From the NCBI GenBank assembly GCA_963740675.1, contig CAVUFS010000007.1:496001-560000 (forward strand): a stretch of DNA of 64,000 nucleotides, written 5' to 3'. Numbering within the stretch: the first letter of the stretch is position 1; each line of letters begins with the position of its first letter. Source of the DNA: CAIKMD01 sp963740675 (lineage in GTDB: Bacteria > Pseudomonadota > Alphaproteobacteria > ATCC43930 > CGMCC-115725). The notes under the pieces are model-generated. The model made no database searches. It worked only from the letters and a program-made list of their open reading frames with translations, and was not told the origin of the DNA. Below, piece after piece: positions 52,107-62,700 of this stretch. The position numbers and the translations under genes were made by a program.

Positions 52107-52897
52107 ATGAGCGAAGCGCATTCCATCTTAACACGCGACGATGGCGCGACAATCGGCTACCGCCGCCGCGACGGTAAATCGCCTTGTGTCCTTTTCTTAT
52201 GCGGCTTCAATTCCGACATGAGCGGCACCAAGGCCGAGTTGCTCGACGCGTTCTGCGCCGCGCGCGGTCACTCTTTCGTTCGTTTCGATTATTTCGCGCA
52301 TGGCGTCTCGTCGGGCGATTTCGCCGATCTCACCATCGGCCGGCTGCTGGGCGATACGCTGGCGGTGATCGACAAGCTGACCGAGGGCAAGCTCGTCCTT
52401 GTCGGCTCGAGCCTCGGCGGCTGGCTGATGCTGCTCGCGGCACTGGCACGGCCGGAGCGGGTGAAGGGGCTGATCGGCATCGCCGCCGCCCCGACGCGAC
52501 TGAAGATTTGATGTGGCAGCGCATGTCTTTCGAGCTGCGCGAAGATGTGATCACCAAAGGCGCGGTGCGCGTGCCGTCGAAATACAGCGAGGCGGGCTAT
52601 CTCATCACCCGCAAGCTGATCGAAGAGGCGCGCGATCACCTTGTCATGCGCGCGCCGCTGGAGATCGACCGCCCGGTGCGGCTGCTGCACGGCATGATGG
52701 ATCCCGACGTGCCGTTCGAGACCAGCCTCACCCTCGCCGACCGCCTGAGCAGCAACGACGTACAGGTGTCGCTGGTCAAGGACGGCGATCACCGCTTGTC
52801 GCGCACGCAGGATATCGAATTGCTGCTGCGGACGCTGACGGCGTTGCTCGCCCTAAACCAACGCTGCCAGGCCTTCGCGGTAGCTTGGGTAGCGTAG
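52107..52897 (+). pseudogene. Alpha/beta hydrolase (ABHD10-like), frameshifted
   Basis: Small serine hydrolase resembling ABHD10-type thioesterases. The first frame gives MSEAHSILTRDDGATIGYRR, the region FVRFDYFAHGVSSGDFADLT and the nucleophile elbow GSSLGGW, then fails after IAAAP at a TGA (52509-52511). The natural continuation DATEDLMWQRMSFELREDVI, with the catalytic Asp in HGMMDPDVPFE and His in KDGDHRLS, lies in another frame to a TAG at 52897. One missing base near 52495 (a short C/G run) explains this. The 3' end overlaps the convergent epimerase-like gene by 45 bases. Confidence 0.82.
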
Positions 52898-53694
52898 GCT
52901 CACACCCAGTTCCTCTTTGATCCGCCGATTGGAAACGCGCTTGCTGTCGTCATAAAAGCTGCGCGCCATCGGCGAGAGCGCGGCGGTCGCAAAATCTTCG
53001 AGCGGCGGCGGCGCGACGCCGAGCAGCACGGCGGCATAGGCGATCACTTCGTCCGGCGGCGACGGCGCGTCGTCGCAGACATTGTAGATCGCGCCGGCGC
53101 GCGGCTGCGCTATCGACGCTTCCAGCACCGTCGCCAGATCGGCGACATGGATGCGCGAGAAGACCTGGTCCGGTTTCACGATCCGCCGCGCGGTGCCGGC
53201 GCGCAACGCGTCGAGCGCGCTGCGGCCGGGGCCGTAAATGCCCGCAAGGCGAAAGATCTGCACCGGAATGCCGCTGCGCTCGCCGAGCGCCCGCCACGCC
53301 GCTTCGGCCGCGACGCGGCGGCGGCCCCGCTCGCCGCTTGGCTCGGTCGGCATGGTCTCATCGACCCAGCCGCCGGCGCGGTCGCCGTAAACATTGGTCG
53401 AGGACAGATAGCCGATCCAACGCAAATCCCGCAGCGCGGCAATCTCAGCGCCATGGCTATCGAAGACCGGGCAGCCCGCCGCATCCGGCGGGATCGAGAT
53501 CAGGAGATGCGTCGCATCCGCCAATAGTTTCGGCGCGTCGGCCAGCGGCTGACCGCGCTCGAAGCGATGAAGCGGGAAAGGCGCGGTGGCCCTTCCCGGC
53601 TGGTGCCGGCGATCGCCCAGCCTTCCGCGGCCAGATCGCGGGCCAAAAAGCCGGCGCTGTAACCGAGGCCAAAGCAGAAGAGCGCGCGCTGCAT
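52853..53694 (-). pseudogene. NAD-dependent epimerase/dehydratase-like (SDR) protein, frameshifted
   Basis: Extended or atypical SDR protein. The N-terminus MQRALFCFGLGYSAGFLARD (from 53694, with the nucleotide-binding glycines) up to AIAGTSRE is in one frame. The rest, APFPLHRFERGQPLADAPKL through IGYLSSTNVYGDRAGGWVDE (YGD in place of the usual YxxxK start) and RLAGIYGPGRSALDALRAGT, is one frame over to the stop at 52853. The shift lies near 53590. Similar to YeeZ/WcaG-like proteins; the reaction is unknown. Confidence 0.8.
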
Positions 53695-53751
53695 GGCTCG
53701 ATAGTAGCAAACGCGGTTCACAAACGCGCTTTCGGCGCGCACGATCCTGCG

Positions 53752-53973
53752 ATGCGCAAAATTCTGCGCGACGAACATGACGATTGGCAGGACGATCGGG
53801 ACGTCGATGACGATTCCGAGCGCCAGACCAAGGCGCTGGCCGGCCTAGCCCTAACCCTCGCCCTCGCGCTGATCGGGTGCTACCTGGTCATCCATCTGCG
53901 CGCCGTTGGGCAAATCGAGGACTGTCTCCTCGCCCAGCACAGTAATTGCGATTCACTGATCAATTCGCGCTGA
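53752..53973 (+). CDS. Small single-span membrane protein
   Basis: Protein of 73 residues: an acidic, Asp-rich N-terminus (DEHDDWQDDRDVDDDSERQT), one hydrophobic segment (LAGLALTLALALIGCYLVIH) and a short tail with two cysteines (QIEDCLLAQHSNCDSLIN). Proteins with this layout recur in rhizobia and relatives; function unknown. It lies between the epimerase-like gene (divergent) and the RND permease (convergent). The stop codon sits inside a small tandem repeat. Confidence 0.65.
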   Translation: MRKILRDEHDDWQDDRDVDDDSERQTKALAGLALTLALALIGCYLVIHLRAVGQIEDCLLAQHSNCDSLINSR

Positions 53974-53990
53974 TCGATTCGCGCTGAGCG

Positions 53991-56900
53991 CTATTCCGCC
54001 GCGTGCGGTTCGGAGCCGGGCTGCCGATTGCCGGCCGGCCGCCGGCGCCAGCGCGCGCCGAGCCGGCGATTGAGGCGATCGAGGTAGAGATAGATCACCG
54101 GCGTCGTGTAGAGCGTGAGGAGCTGCGAGACGAGCAAGCCGCCGACGATGGCGATGCCCATCGGCTTGCGCAGCTCCGATCCGGCGCCGGTGCCGAGCGC
54201 CAGCGGCAAACCGGCGAACAACGCCGACATCGTCGTCATCATGATCGGGCGGAAGCGCAAGAGACAGGCTTCGTGGATGGCGTCGATCGGCGATTTGCCG
54301 TGGTTGCGCTCCGCCTCGAGCGCGAAGTCGATCATCATGATGGCGTTCTTCTTGACGATGCCGATCAGCAGCACGATGCCGACAATGGCGATGACGCTGA
54401 GGTCGTAGTTGAAGAGCATCAGCCAAACGAGCGCACCGACGCCCGCCGAGGGCAGCGCCGAGAGGATCGTGATCGGATGGATGTAGCTCTCATAGAGCAC
54501 GCCCAGCACGATGTAGACGACCAGGATCGCAGCCGCGACGAGAAGCGGGGTCGATGACAGCGATTGCTGGAAGGCCTGTGCCGTGCCCTGGAAGGTGCCT
54601 TGCAGCGTCGCCGGCGCGCGCAAATCGTAACGCATCTGATTGATGCGATCGACCGCCTCGCCGAGCGAGTTGCCCGGCGCGAGGTTGAAGGAAAGCGTCA
54701 CCGCCGGGAACTGGCCCTGATGGTTGACCGAGAGCGCTTCGACCTTGTTGACGAAGTGTGCGAAGCTGCCGAGCGGCACGCGCGCGCCATTGGCGCCGAT
54801 GACATAGAGCTTCGAGAGCACCGTCGGATCGGTTTGGAACTGCGGCTGCACCTCGAGGATGATCCAATACTGATTGGTCGCGGTGTACATATCGCCGACA
54901 ACGCGCGAGCCGAAGGCGTCGTAGAGCGTGTTGTCGATCGCCGCGGGAGAGATGCCGAGCCGCGCGGCGGCGTCGCGATCGATCTCGACATCGAGATGCG
55001 GCGCCGCGACCTGCTGGTCGGAGGCGACGTCTTGCAGGCCCGGCAGCTTCGCCATCGCCTGCTCGACCTTGGGCGCCCAATCGTTGAGCTCGTTCGAATC
55101 CGTGTCGGTCAGCGTGTACTGGTACTGCGTCCGGCTCAAGCGGCCGCCGACATTGATGTCCTGCCCGACCTGCATGAAGAATTTGACGCCCGGCACTTGC
55201 GCCACGATCGGGCGCAGCCGCGCGATCACCTGATCGGCGGTCACGTCGCGCTGATCGAAGGGCTTCAACTGGATGTTCATGCGGCCGGTGCTTTCGGACG
55301 CATTGCCGCCGGTCGCGCCGGCAAAGCCGGTGACGCTGTCGACAGCCGGATCGGCTTTGATCTTGTCGATGAGCTGCAGCATCAACTGCGACATGCCGGC
55401 GAACGACGTGTCCTGGCGTGCATCGGCCTCGCCGAAGATGAAGCCCGTATCCTGCTCCGGGAAGAAGCCCTTCGGGATCATCACATAGAGGAAGCCCGTC
55501 AGCACGATCAGCGCGAGGGTCGGCAGCAAGGTGATGAATTGATGCCGCAAGACCCAGGTCAGTCCGCGATCGTAGAAACGGATGATCGCATCGAACGCGT
55601 CCTCGGCCCATTGGCTGACGCGGTTGCGCTTACTCGCATCCTCGTGCTTCAGGAACAGCGAGCACATCACCGGCGTCAGCGTCAGCGAGATGAAAGCCGA
55701 GATCACCACGGAGATCGCCACCGTCATGGCGAATTCGCGGAACAGGCGGCCGATGATGCCGCCCATGAAGATCAGCGGGATGAACACCGCGATCAGCGAG
55801 CAGGTGATCGATATGATGGTGAAGCCGATCTGGCCGGCACCTTTGATCGCAGCATCGAAAGGCGAATCGCCCTCTTCGATGTAGCGCACGATGTTCTCGA
55901 TCATCACGATCGCATCGTCGACGACGAAACCGACGGCGATGGTCAGCCCCATGAGCGAGAGATTGTCGAGGCTGTAGCCGCAGGCATACATCACAGCGAA
56001 GGTGCCGATGATGGAAAGCGGCACGGCGATGCCGGGAATCAGCGTTGCCCAGAGCTTTCGCAGGAAGACGAAGATCACCATGATCACGAGGCCCATGGTG
56101 AGAAGAAGAGTGAAGCGGACGTCGGAAACGGAAGCGCGGATCGTCACCGTCCGGTCCGACATCAGGTCGATCCGCACCGCCGCCGGGATCGACGGCCGCA
56201 ATTGCTCGAGCAGCGCGTTGATGCGGTCGACGGTGTCGACCGTATTAGCGCCGGGCGCGCGCTGCACCATCAACAGCTCGGCCGGCCTGTCGTTGAACCA
56301 GGCGCCGACGCGGTTCGTCGCGACTGAATCGATCGCCCCGCCGACATCCTTTACCCGCACCGGCGCGCCGTTCTTATAGGCGATGATCACGTCGTCGAAG
56401 GATTTCGCCGTGTAGAGCTGATCGTTGGTGTCGAGCGTGATCGCCTGATGCGCGTTCTCGAGATTGCCCTTGGGCGCATTGATGCTGGCATTCGCCAGCG
56501 CGGTGTGGACATCTTCGAGGCCGATGCCGCGCGAGGCGAGCGCCTCCGGATTAACCTGGACGCGCACCGCGTATTTCTGCTCGCCGCCGATATTCACCTG
56601 CGAGACGCCGGGCACGGTCGAGATGCGCTGCGCCAGGATCGTGTAGGCGTAATCGTCGACTTTGCTCATCGGCAGCGTGTCGGACGAGATCGCGTAGATC
56701 AGGATCGCGCGATCGGCCGGGTTGGTCTTCTTGTAGGTCGGCGGGTTCGGCAGATCTTTCGGCAGCAACCCGCCGGCGGCGTTGATCGCGGTCTGCACAT
56801 CCTGCGCCGCGCCGTCGATATCGCGATCGAGATCGAATTGCAGCGTGATCGATGTCGCGCCGAGACCGCTGGTCGAGGTCATCTGCGTCAGGCCGGTGAT

Positions 56901-57119
56901 CGCCGCGAATTGCTGCTCCAACGGCGTAGCGACCGAGGACGCCATCGTTTCCGGCGATGCGCCGGGAAGCTGTGCGGTCACTTGAATGGTGGGAAAATCG
57001 ACGCTCGGCAACGCCGCGACCGGCAGCAGCGAATACGCCACCAGGCCGAAGATCAGAATGCCGAGCATCAACAGCGAGGTCGCGATCGGCCGGCGAATGA
57101 ACGGCTCGGAAATGCTCAT
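53991..57119 (-). CDS. RND-family efflux permease, AcrB/MdtB type (system 1)
   Basis: Proton-driven drug or organic-compound exporter of 1042 residues, normal length. Twelve helices and two large periplasmic loops are evident. It begins MSISEPFIRRPIATSLLMLG. The proton-relay aspartates are in GFVVDDAIVMIENI and the relay lysine in GIVKKNAIMMIDFA. IPKGFFPEQDTGFIFGEADA marks the second half. It starts 39 bases after the adaptor gene stop on the same strand. No outer-membrane channel gene is present. It is a paralogue of the permease at 59733-62864. Confidence 0.95.
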   Translation of the reverse strand: MSISEPFIRRPIATSLLMLGILIFGLVAYSLLPVAALPSVDFPTIQVTAQLPGASPETMASSVATPLEQQFAAITGLTQMTSTSGLGATSITLQFDLDRDIDGAAQDVQTAINAAGGLLPKDLPNPPTYKKTNPADRAILIYAISSDTLPMSKVDDYAYTILAQRISTVPGVSQVNIGGEQKYAVRVQVNPEALASRGIGLEDVHTALANASINAPKGNLENAHQAITLDTNDQLYTAKSFDDVIIAYKNGAPVRVKDVGGAIDSVATNRVGAWFNDRPAELLMVQRAPGANTVDTVDRINALLEQLRPSIPAAVRIDLMSDRTVTIRASVSDVRFTLLLTMGLVIMVIFVFLRKLWATLIPGIAVPLSIIGTFAVMYACGYSLDNLSLMGLTIAVGFVVDDAIVMIENIVRYIEEGDSPFDAAIKGAGQIGFTIISITCSLIAVFIPLIFMGGIIGRLFREFAMTVAISVVISAFISLTLTPVMCSLFLKHEDASKRNRVSQWAEDAFDAIIRFYDRGLTWVLRHQFITLLPTLALIVLTGFLYVMIPKGFFPEQDTGFIFGEADARQDTSFAGMSQLMLQLIDKIKADPAVDSVTGFAGATGGNASESTGRMNIQLKPFDQRDVTADQVIARLRPIVAQVPGVKFFMQVGQDINVGGRLSRTQYQYTLTDTDSNELNDWAPKVEQAMAKLPGLQDVASDQQVAAPHLDVEIDRDAAARLGISPAAIDNTLYDAFGSRVVGDMYTATNQYWIILEVQPQFQTDPTVLSKLYVIGANGARVPLGSFAHFVNKVEALSVNHQGQFPAVTLSFNLAPGNSLGEAVDRINQMRYDLRAPATLQGTFQGTAQAFQQSLSSTPLLVAAAILVVYIVLGVLYESYIHPITILSALPSAGVGALVWLMLFNYDLSVIAIVGIVLLIGIVKKNAIMMIDFALEAERNHGKSPIDAIHEACLLRFRPIMMTTMSALFAGLPLALGTGAGSELRKPMGIAIVGGLLVSQLLTLYTTPVIYLYLDRLNRRLGARWRRRPAGNRQPGSEPHAAE

Positions 57120-57158
57120 CCGGCGCAGCCCTCGATCATCAACATACGGTGTGCAACC

Positions 57159-58319
57159 TCAGCCTTTGACCGCCGGCGCGGGTTGCGATTGCGGCGGCAG
57201 GATCGAGACTTTCGTGCCTTGCTGCAGCCGGTACTGGCCGTCGATCACAACCTGTTCGCCGGCACTGAGCCCCTTCGAGACAACGGCGAGATCGTTTTCG
57301 GTCTCGGCCACGGTCACGGTGCGTTGCTCGACCGAATTGTCCGGCTTGATGACGAAGAGATAGCTGCCGTTGGGACCGGCCTGAATGCTGCGCGCCGCAA
57401 CAGTCACAGCGTCCTTCAACGTCTCGACCTGCAGCCGCATATCGACGAATTCGCCCGGCCACAGTGCTTCATCCGGATTGTCGAAGCTGGCTTTGAGATG
57501 AATGGTGCCGGTCGCCGCGTCGATCTGATTATCGATCAGCGTCAACGCGCCTTTGGCGATCTGGCGCTGCTCGCCCTGCGACCACGCTTCCGCCGGCACC
57601 GAGCCTTTGATCTGCGCCTGGCGAATCGCGTCGAGCTCATTCTGCGGCGCCGTGAAGCTGACAAAGATCGGCTTCAGCTGGGTGATGGTCACCAGCGCGG
57701 TGTTGTCGCTGGCATGGACGAGATTGCCGATATCCACTTGCCGCGCGCCCGTGCGGCCATCGATCGGCGAGCGGATATCGGCATAATCGAGATTAAGCTG
57801 CGCCGCTTCGATAGCCGCCTTGTCGGACGCGGCCGTCGCCTCGAGCGCCGTCGCACTCGTGTTGTCGGTGTCAAATTGCTGGCGCGAGATAAACTCTTTG
57901 CCGACCAATGGCTTGTCGCGGTTGGCATTGCGCTGCGCGTTGCCGAGTTGCGCTTGGTCGCGCGCCAGACTGGCTTGAGCTTGAGCTAAGGCGGCTTGGA
58001 AGGGGCGCGGATCGATCTCGAAAAGCATATCGCCTTTCTTGATCTCTTGGCCCTCGGTGAAGTCGACTTTGACGATCGTGCCGTCGACGCGGCTTTTCAC
58101 ACTGACGCTGTTATAGGCTTGGACGGTGCCAAGGCCGCGGACATAGATCGGCATGTCGCGCGCAATTGCCGTCCCTGCGGTCACCGGCGCGGCCGGCGGC
58201 GGAGCGCTGCGCGATTGTGCCGCAGCCGCGCCATGCTGTGTGCTGTGGAACACCAAGCCCGCCGCGATAAGAAGCGCAATGCCACCCAATATAACGATTG
58301 GCCAATGCCGACAATTCAC
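57159..58319 (-). CDS. RND periplasmic adaptor (membrane fusion protein, system 1)
   Basis: HlyD/AcrA-type adaptor of 386 residues that links the RND permease to an outer-membrane channel. It has an N-terminal membrane anchor (WPIVILGGIALLIAAGLVFH), a lipoyl/coiled-coil hairpin with LARDQAQLGNAQRNANRD, and beta-barrel and membrane-proximal parts (LWPGEFVDMRLQVETLKDAV). The GTG at 58319 is chosen because AAGGA lies ten bases upstream; a TTG at 58340 would be an alternative without a ribosome site. Strongly similar to the adaptor of system 2. Confidence 0.9.
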   Translation of the reverse strand: MNCRHWPIVILGGIALLIAAGLVFHSTQHGAAAAQSRSAPPPAAPVTAGTAIARDMPIYVRGLGTVQAYNSVSVKSRVDGTIVKVDFTEGQEIKKGDMLFEIDPRPFQAALAQAQASLARDQAQLGNAQRNANRDKPLVGKEFISRQQFDTDNTSATALEATAASDKAAIEAAQLNLDYADIRSPIDGRTGARQVDIGNLVHASDNTALVTITQLKPIFVSFTAPQNELDAIRQAQIKGSVPAEAWSQGEQRQIAKGALTLIDNQIDAATGTIHLKASFDNPDEALWPGEFVDMRLQVETLKDAVTVAARSIQAGPNGSYLFVIKPDNSVEQRTVTVAETENDLAVVSKGLSAGEQVVIDGQYRLQQGTKVSILPPQSQPAPAVKG

Positions 58320-58587
58320 GGGCGGGAAATCCTTTCGCAACGCACAAGAGCTCTAAGCCCTAATAGGTGCGCCTTTGGAGGAACGTTCCCGCCCCACTCA
58401 CAAACAATTGCGTGACAAAGTTGTTATCTGCAACAAAGCCTTGGATTACAACGAGTCGCAGCCGCTCCCCGTTGCGTTAGGCGCTGGTTTGCAAAAAAAA
58501 ATATAGTATGATTGAGTGCCTTCGGGCGGGGAGTATTGGGCGCGGAAAGCGACCATAGAACAACAGACAGAACAGCGGGCAGTCAAG
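58320..58587. promoter_or_regulatory. Divergent control region between the two RND systems
   Basis: About 270 bases separate the two adaptor starts. Visible elements are a perfect palindrome GGAACGTTCC (58380-58389), a short GTTG/CAAC inverted repeat around 58420-58435, and a run of A leading into ATATAGTATGATTG (about 58495-58518) that offers -10-like boxes for the plus strand. No regulator gene is adjacent. Which element drives which system is not clear. Confidence 0.5.
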
Positions 58588-59736
58588 ATGAGACAAGTGA
58601 TTTGGGCCGGGGGCCTTTTGGGGGTCGTGGCGGCCACCGCTGTTCTTTATGAGATTGCGATTCCCCCCACCGCGCATGCGCAACAAGCGGGTGGACAGCA
58701 ACGTGCGCAAACCGGCGTTCCTGTGCGCATCACCACCGCCGCCATCAAACCGACCCCGGTCGAGTTCAACACGATTGGCAATGTGCAGACCATCGCCTCT
58801 GTCTCGGTGAAGTCGCGCATCGACGCTGTGATCGACCAGGTCTTGGTCAAGGATGGCCAGTTCGTCAAAGCGGGCGACGTGCTGTTCCAGCTCGATTCCC
58901 GCGCCGGGCAGGCGGTACTGCACCAAGCTGAAGCGACGTTGGCGCGCGACCAGGCGCAGCTTGCGAACGCACAGCGCAACGCCAATCGCAACAAAGCCCT
59001 GGTCGCCAAAAATTTCGTTTCGCAACAGCAATTCGACACCAACTCCTCAACCGCTGCGGCGCTTGAGGCCACCGTGAAAGCCGATCAGGCTCAGGTCGAG
59101 AATGCGAAGGTCGTGATGTCGTATTATACGATTTTCTCGCCCATCGATGGCCGCGTCGGGCTGATTGCGATCAAGCAGGGCAACAGCATCAAAGCGAATG
59201 ACCTGCCGCTCGCCACGATCAACCAGGTGCTGCCGATCTATGTCTCGATCGCCTTGCCGCAAAACAATCTGCCCGAGCTGCGCGCCGCGATGACGAAAGG
59301 ACCGGTGACTGTTCAGGTCCAGCCCGCCGGCGACAAAGGCGAGCCGATCACCGGCAAGATCGCCTTCTTCGACAACACGATCAATTCGACCTCGGGGACG
59401 ATCAACGTCCGCAGCATCTTCGAAAATACCGATCAGCGGCTGTGGCCCGGCCAGTTCGTGAATGTTTCCGTTCTGGTGCGCACCGATCCCAACGCTTTGG
59501 TGATCGCTCCATCCGCGGTCCAAGCGGGACAGAACGGCGCCTATGTCTTCGTCATCAAGGATGACAACACGGCGGAAGCGCGACCGGTGACGGTCGACCG
59601 CACGGTTGGCGGCCTCGCGGTGATTGCCAAGGGGCTGAGCGCCGGTGAGAAAGTCGTAACCGACGGCCAGCTCCGCCTCAGCAACGGTACCCACGTCCAG
59701 ATTGTCGGCGACGCCCCCAAGGGGGACGCGTCATGA
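58588..59736 (+). CDS. RND periplasmic adaptor (membrane fusion protein, system 2)
   Basis: Adaptor of 382 residues. Membrane anchor VIWAGGLLGVVAATAVLYEI, hairpin LARDQAQLANAQRNANRNKA and SQQQFDT, then LWPGQFVNVSVLVRTDPNAL. The start at 58588 (MRQVIWAGG) is preferred over 58516, which would add an unlikely hydrophilic extension before the anchor. It overlaps the permease gene by four bases (ATGA), so the pair is translationally coupled. Confidence 0.92.
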   Translation: MRQVIWAGGLLGVVAATAVLYEIAIPPTAHAQQAGGQQRAQTGVPVRITTAAIKPTPVEFNTIGNVQTIASVSVKSRIDAVIDQVLVKDGQFVKAGDVLFQLDSRAGQAVLHQAEATLARDQAQLANAQRNANRNKALVAKNFVSQQQFDTNSSTAAALEATVKADQAQVENAKVVMSYYTIFSPIDGRVGLIAIKQGNSIKANDLPLATINQVLPIYVSIALPQNNLPELRAAMTKGPVTVQVQPAGDKGEPITGKIAFFDNTINSTSGTINVRSIFENTDQRLWPGQFVNVSVLVRTDPNALVIAPSAVQAGQNGAYVFVIKDDNTAEARPVTVDRTVGGLAVIAKGLSAGEKVVTDGQLRLSNGTHVQIVGDAPKGDAS

Positions 59737-62700
59737 GCCTGCCCGAGCTCTGCATCCGTCGTCCGGTGATGACGACGCTGCTGATGCTGGCCTTCGTCAT
59801 TTTCGGTCTGTTCAGTTATCGGCTGCTTCCCGTCGCCGCGATTCCGAAGGTCGATTTTCCGACCATCGTCGTGACGGGGCATTTTCCGGGTGCCTCGCCC
59901 GAGACCATGGCCGCCTCGGTCGCGACCCCGCTCGAGCGACAATTCTCGACAATCGCCGGCCTCAATTCGATGGTGTCGTCGAGCGGTTTGGGCATCACCC
60001 AAATCACGATGCAGTTCGATTTGACCCGCGACATCGACGGCGCCGCGCTCGACGTTCAGTCCGCCCTGACCTCGGCAGCGCGCAAGCTGCCGATTCAAAT
60101 GACCACGCCGCCCAGCTTCCTGAAGGCCAATCCGGCCGACGCGCCGGTCATCTTCCTCAATCTCAACTCGGCCACGATGCCGCTCTCCGAGGTCGATGAA
60201 TATGCCGAGACACTGATCGCGCAGCGCCTTTCGACCTTGACCGGCGTCAGCCAGGTCCTGGTCATGGGCCAGCAGAAATTCGCCGTGCGCGTCCAAGCCA
60301 ATCCCGAGGCGCTCGCCGCCAAGGGCATGACGCTAGACGATCTGCAGAGCGCCGTCGCAGCCGCCAATTCTTCGACGCCCGTCGGCACGCTGATGGGGGA
60401 GCGGCAAGCCTACACAATCCAGGCGAACGGCCAGCTTCCGCACGCCGCGCAATACCAGAATCTGATCGTCGCCTATCGCAACGGTGCGCCGGTGCGATTG
60501 AAGGATGTCGCCAAAGCCGTCGACAGTGTCGAAGACGACCGCCAGGCGAGTTGGTACAACGGCAATCGCGGGATTCTGCTCGCGGTGCAGCGCCAGCCGG
60601 ACGCCAACACGGTCGCGGTCGTCGATTCGGTCAAAGCTCTTATCCCGGTCTTCGAATCGCAGCTTCCCGCGTCGGTCAAGCTCAATGTCTTGCTTGATCA
60701 CTCGATATCGATCCGCAATTCGGTCAACGACGTGCAGACGACACTGCTGATCACCGCAGCGCTCGTCATCCTCGTGATCTTCATCTTCCTGCGCAATGTG
60801 ACCGCGACGTTGATCCCGGCACTGGCGCTGCCGGTCTCGATCATCGGCACCTTCGCCGGCATGGAACTCTTGGGCTACAGCATCGACAATCTTTCGCTGA
60901 TGGCGCTGACCCTATCGGTCGGTTTCGTCGTCGACGACGCGATCGTCATGCTCGAAAACATCATGCGCCACGTCGAAGGCGGCGAACGCGTCATCGACGC
61001 CGCGTTCCGCGGCTCGCGCGAAATCGCCTTCACCATCTTGTCGATCACCCTGTCGCTGGTCGCGGTGTTCATCCCGGTTCTGTTCATGGGCGGCGTGGTC
61101 GGCCGCGTCTTCCGTGAATTCGCCGTCACGATCAGCCTCACGATCCTGATCTCGGGCTTCGTCTCGCTGACGCTCACGCCGATGTTGGCATCGCGGCTCA
61201 TCAAGGCGCATCACGGCGAGCACCACAATTTCGCCTATCGCCTCTTCGAGCGCGGCTTCGATGCTCTGCTCGCCGGCTACAGGGCCGGACTGAGCACCGT
61301 GATGCGCTGGCGCCGCACCACACTTTTCATCACAATCTGCTCGGTCGCGCTCTCGGGCTATCTCTTCGCCATCGTGCCGAAGGGTTTCTTCCCGATCGTC
61401 GATACCGGCGTGCTGATCGGCTCAACCGAAGCGGCGCAGGACATCTCCATGCAAGCGATGGCCGAGCATACGCTCGACGTCGCGCGCGTGATCAAGGCGG
61501 ACCCGAATGTGAGCGACGTCACCGCCTTTGTCGGCGCCGGCGGCAGCAACCCGTCGCTGAACGCCGGGCGGCTCTTCATCCAGCTCAAGCCGCGCAACGA
61601 GCGCGCCTTGTCGGCGACCCAGGTAATTCAGGAACTGCGCCCCAAGGTGGCGCGCGTCGTCGGCATGAACACCTTCTTTCAGCCGTTGCAGGACATCAAT
61701 CTCGGCGGGCGTCCATCGAAGAGCCAGTTCCAATACACGCTGCAAGACGGCAACACGGACGAGCTCTACAAATACGCCGGGACGATGGAGAGCCGCATGC
61801 GCGGGCTCGCCGGCGTCCAGGATGTGACCTCCGATCTGCAGTTGCACAACCGGCTCGCGATGATCGACATCAATCGCGACAAAGCGGCTCAGATGGGCAT
61901 CACCGTCGACCAGATCCGCAACACCTTTTACAGCGCGTTCGGCACGCGCCAGATATCGACGATCTACGAGCCGTCGAACAGCTATGAAGTGATCCTCGAG
62001 CTCGATCCGAACGACCAGCAATCGCCGACCGATCTCTCAAAGATCTACGTGCGCGCCTCATCGGGCCAGATGGTACCGCTGGCCGCCGTGGCGTCGATCA
62101 GCGAAGGCATCGGTCCGGTCACGATCAACCATCAAGGCCAGCTCCCTTCGGTCACGATCTCCTTCAACCTCCAGCCGGGCTACTCCCTTGGCACGGCCAT
62201 CAACGAGATCGCGCAGCTCGAGCGCGATGTCGAGCTGCCGGTCTCGGTAAGCAGCAGCTACCAAGGCAACGCCCAAGTCTTCCAGCAAGCGCTGCAAGGC
62301 CAGGGCCTCCTGCTCTCGGCGGCCGTGATCGTCATCTACATCGTGCTCGGCATTCTCTACGAGAGCTTCATCCATCCGATCACGATCTTGTCCGGCTTGC
62401 CCGCAGCAGCGCTTGGCGCCTTGCTGACATTGATGCTCTTCCATCAGGATATGAGCGTCATCGCCATCATCGGCGTCGTCATGCTGATCGGCATCGTGAA
62501 GAAGAACGCGATCATGATGATCGACTTCGCGCTCGACCGGCAGCGCAACGGCGCGAATGCCGAAGAGGCGATCTTCGATGCCTGCCTCTTGCGCTTCCGC
62601 CCGATCATGATGACCACCATGGCGGCGATCATGGGTGGCTTGCCGATCGCGATCGGCTGGGGCGAAGGCGCCGAGCTCCGGCGCCCGCTGGGTCTTGTCG

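Noticed and set aside
54564..56327. Plus-strand open frame of 587 codons
   Set aside because: Antisense to the RND permease of system 1, with composition typical of a shadow frame and no ribosome site.
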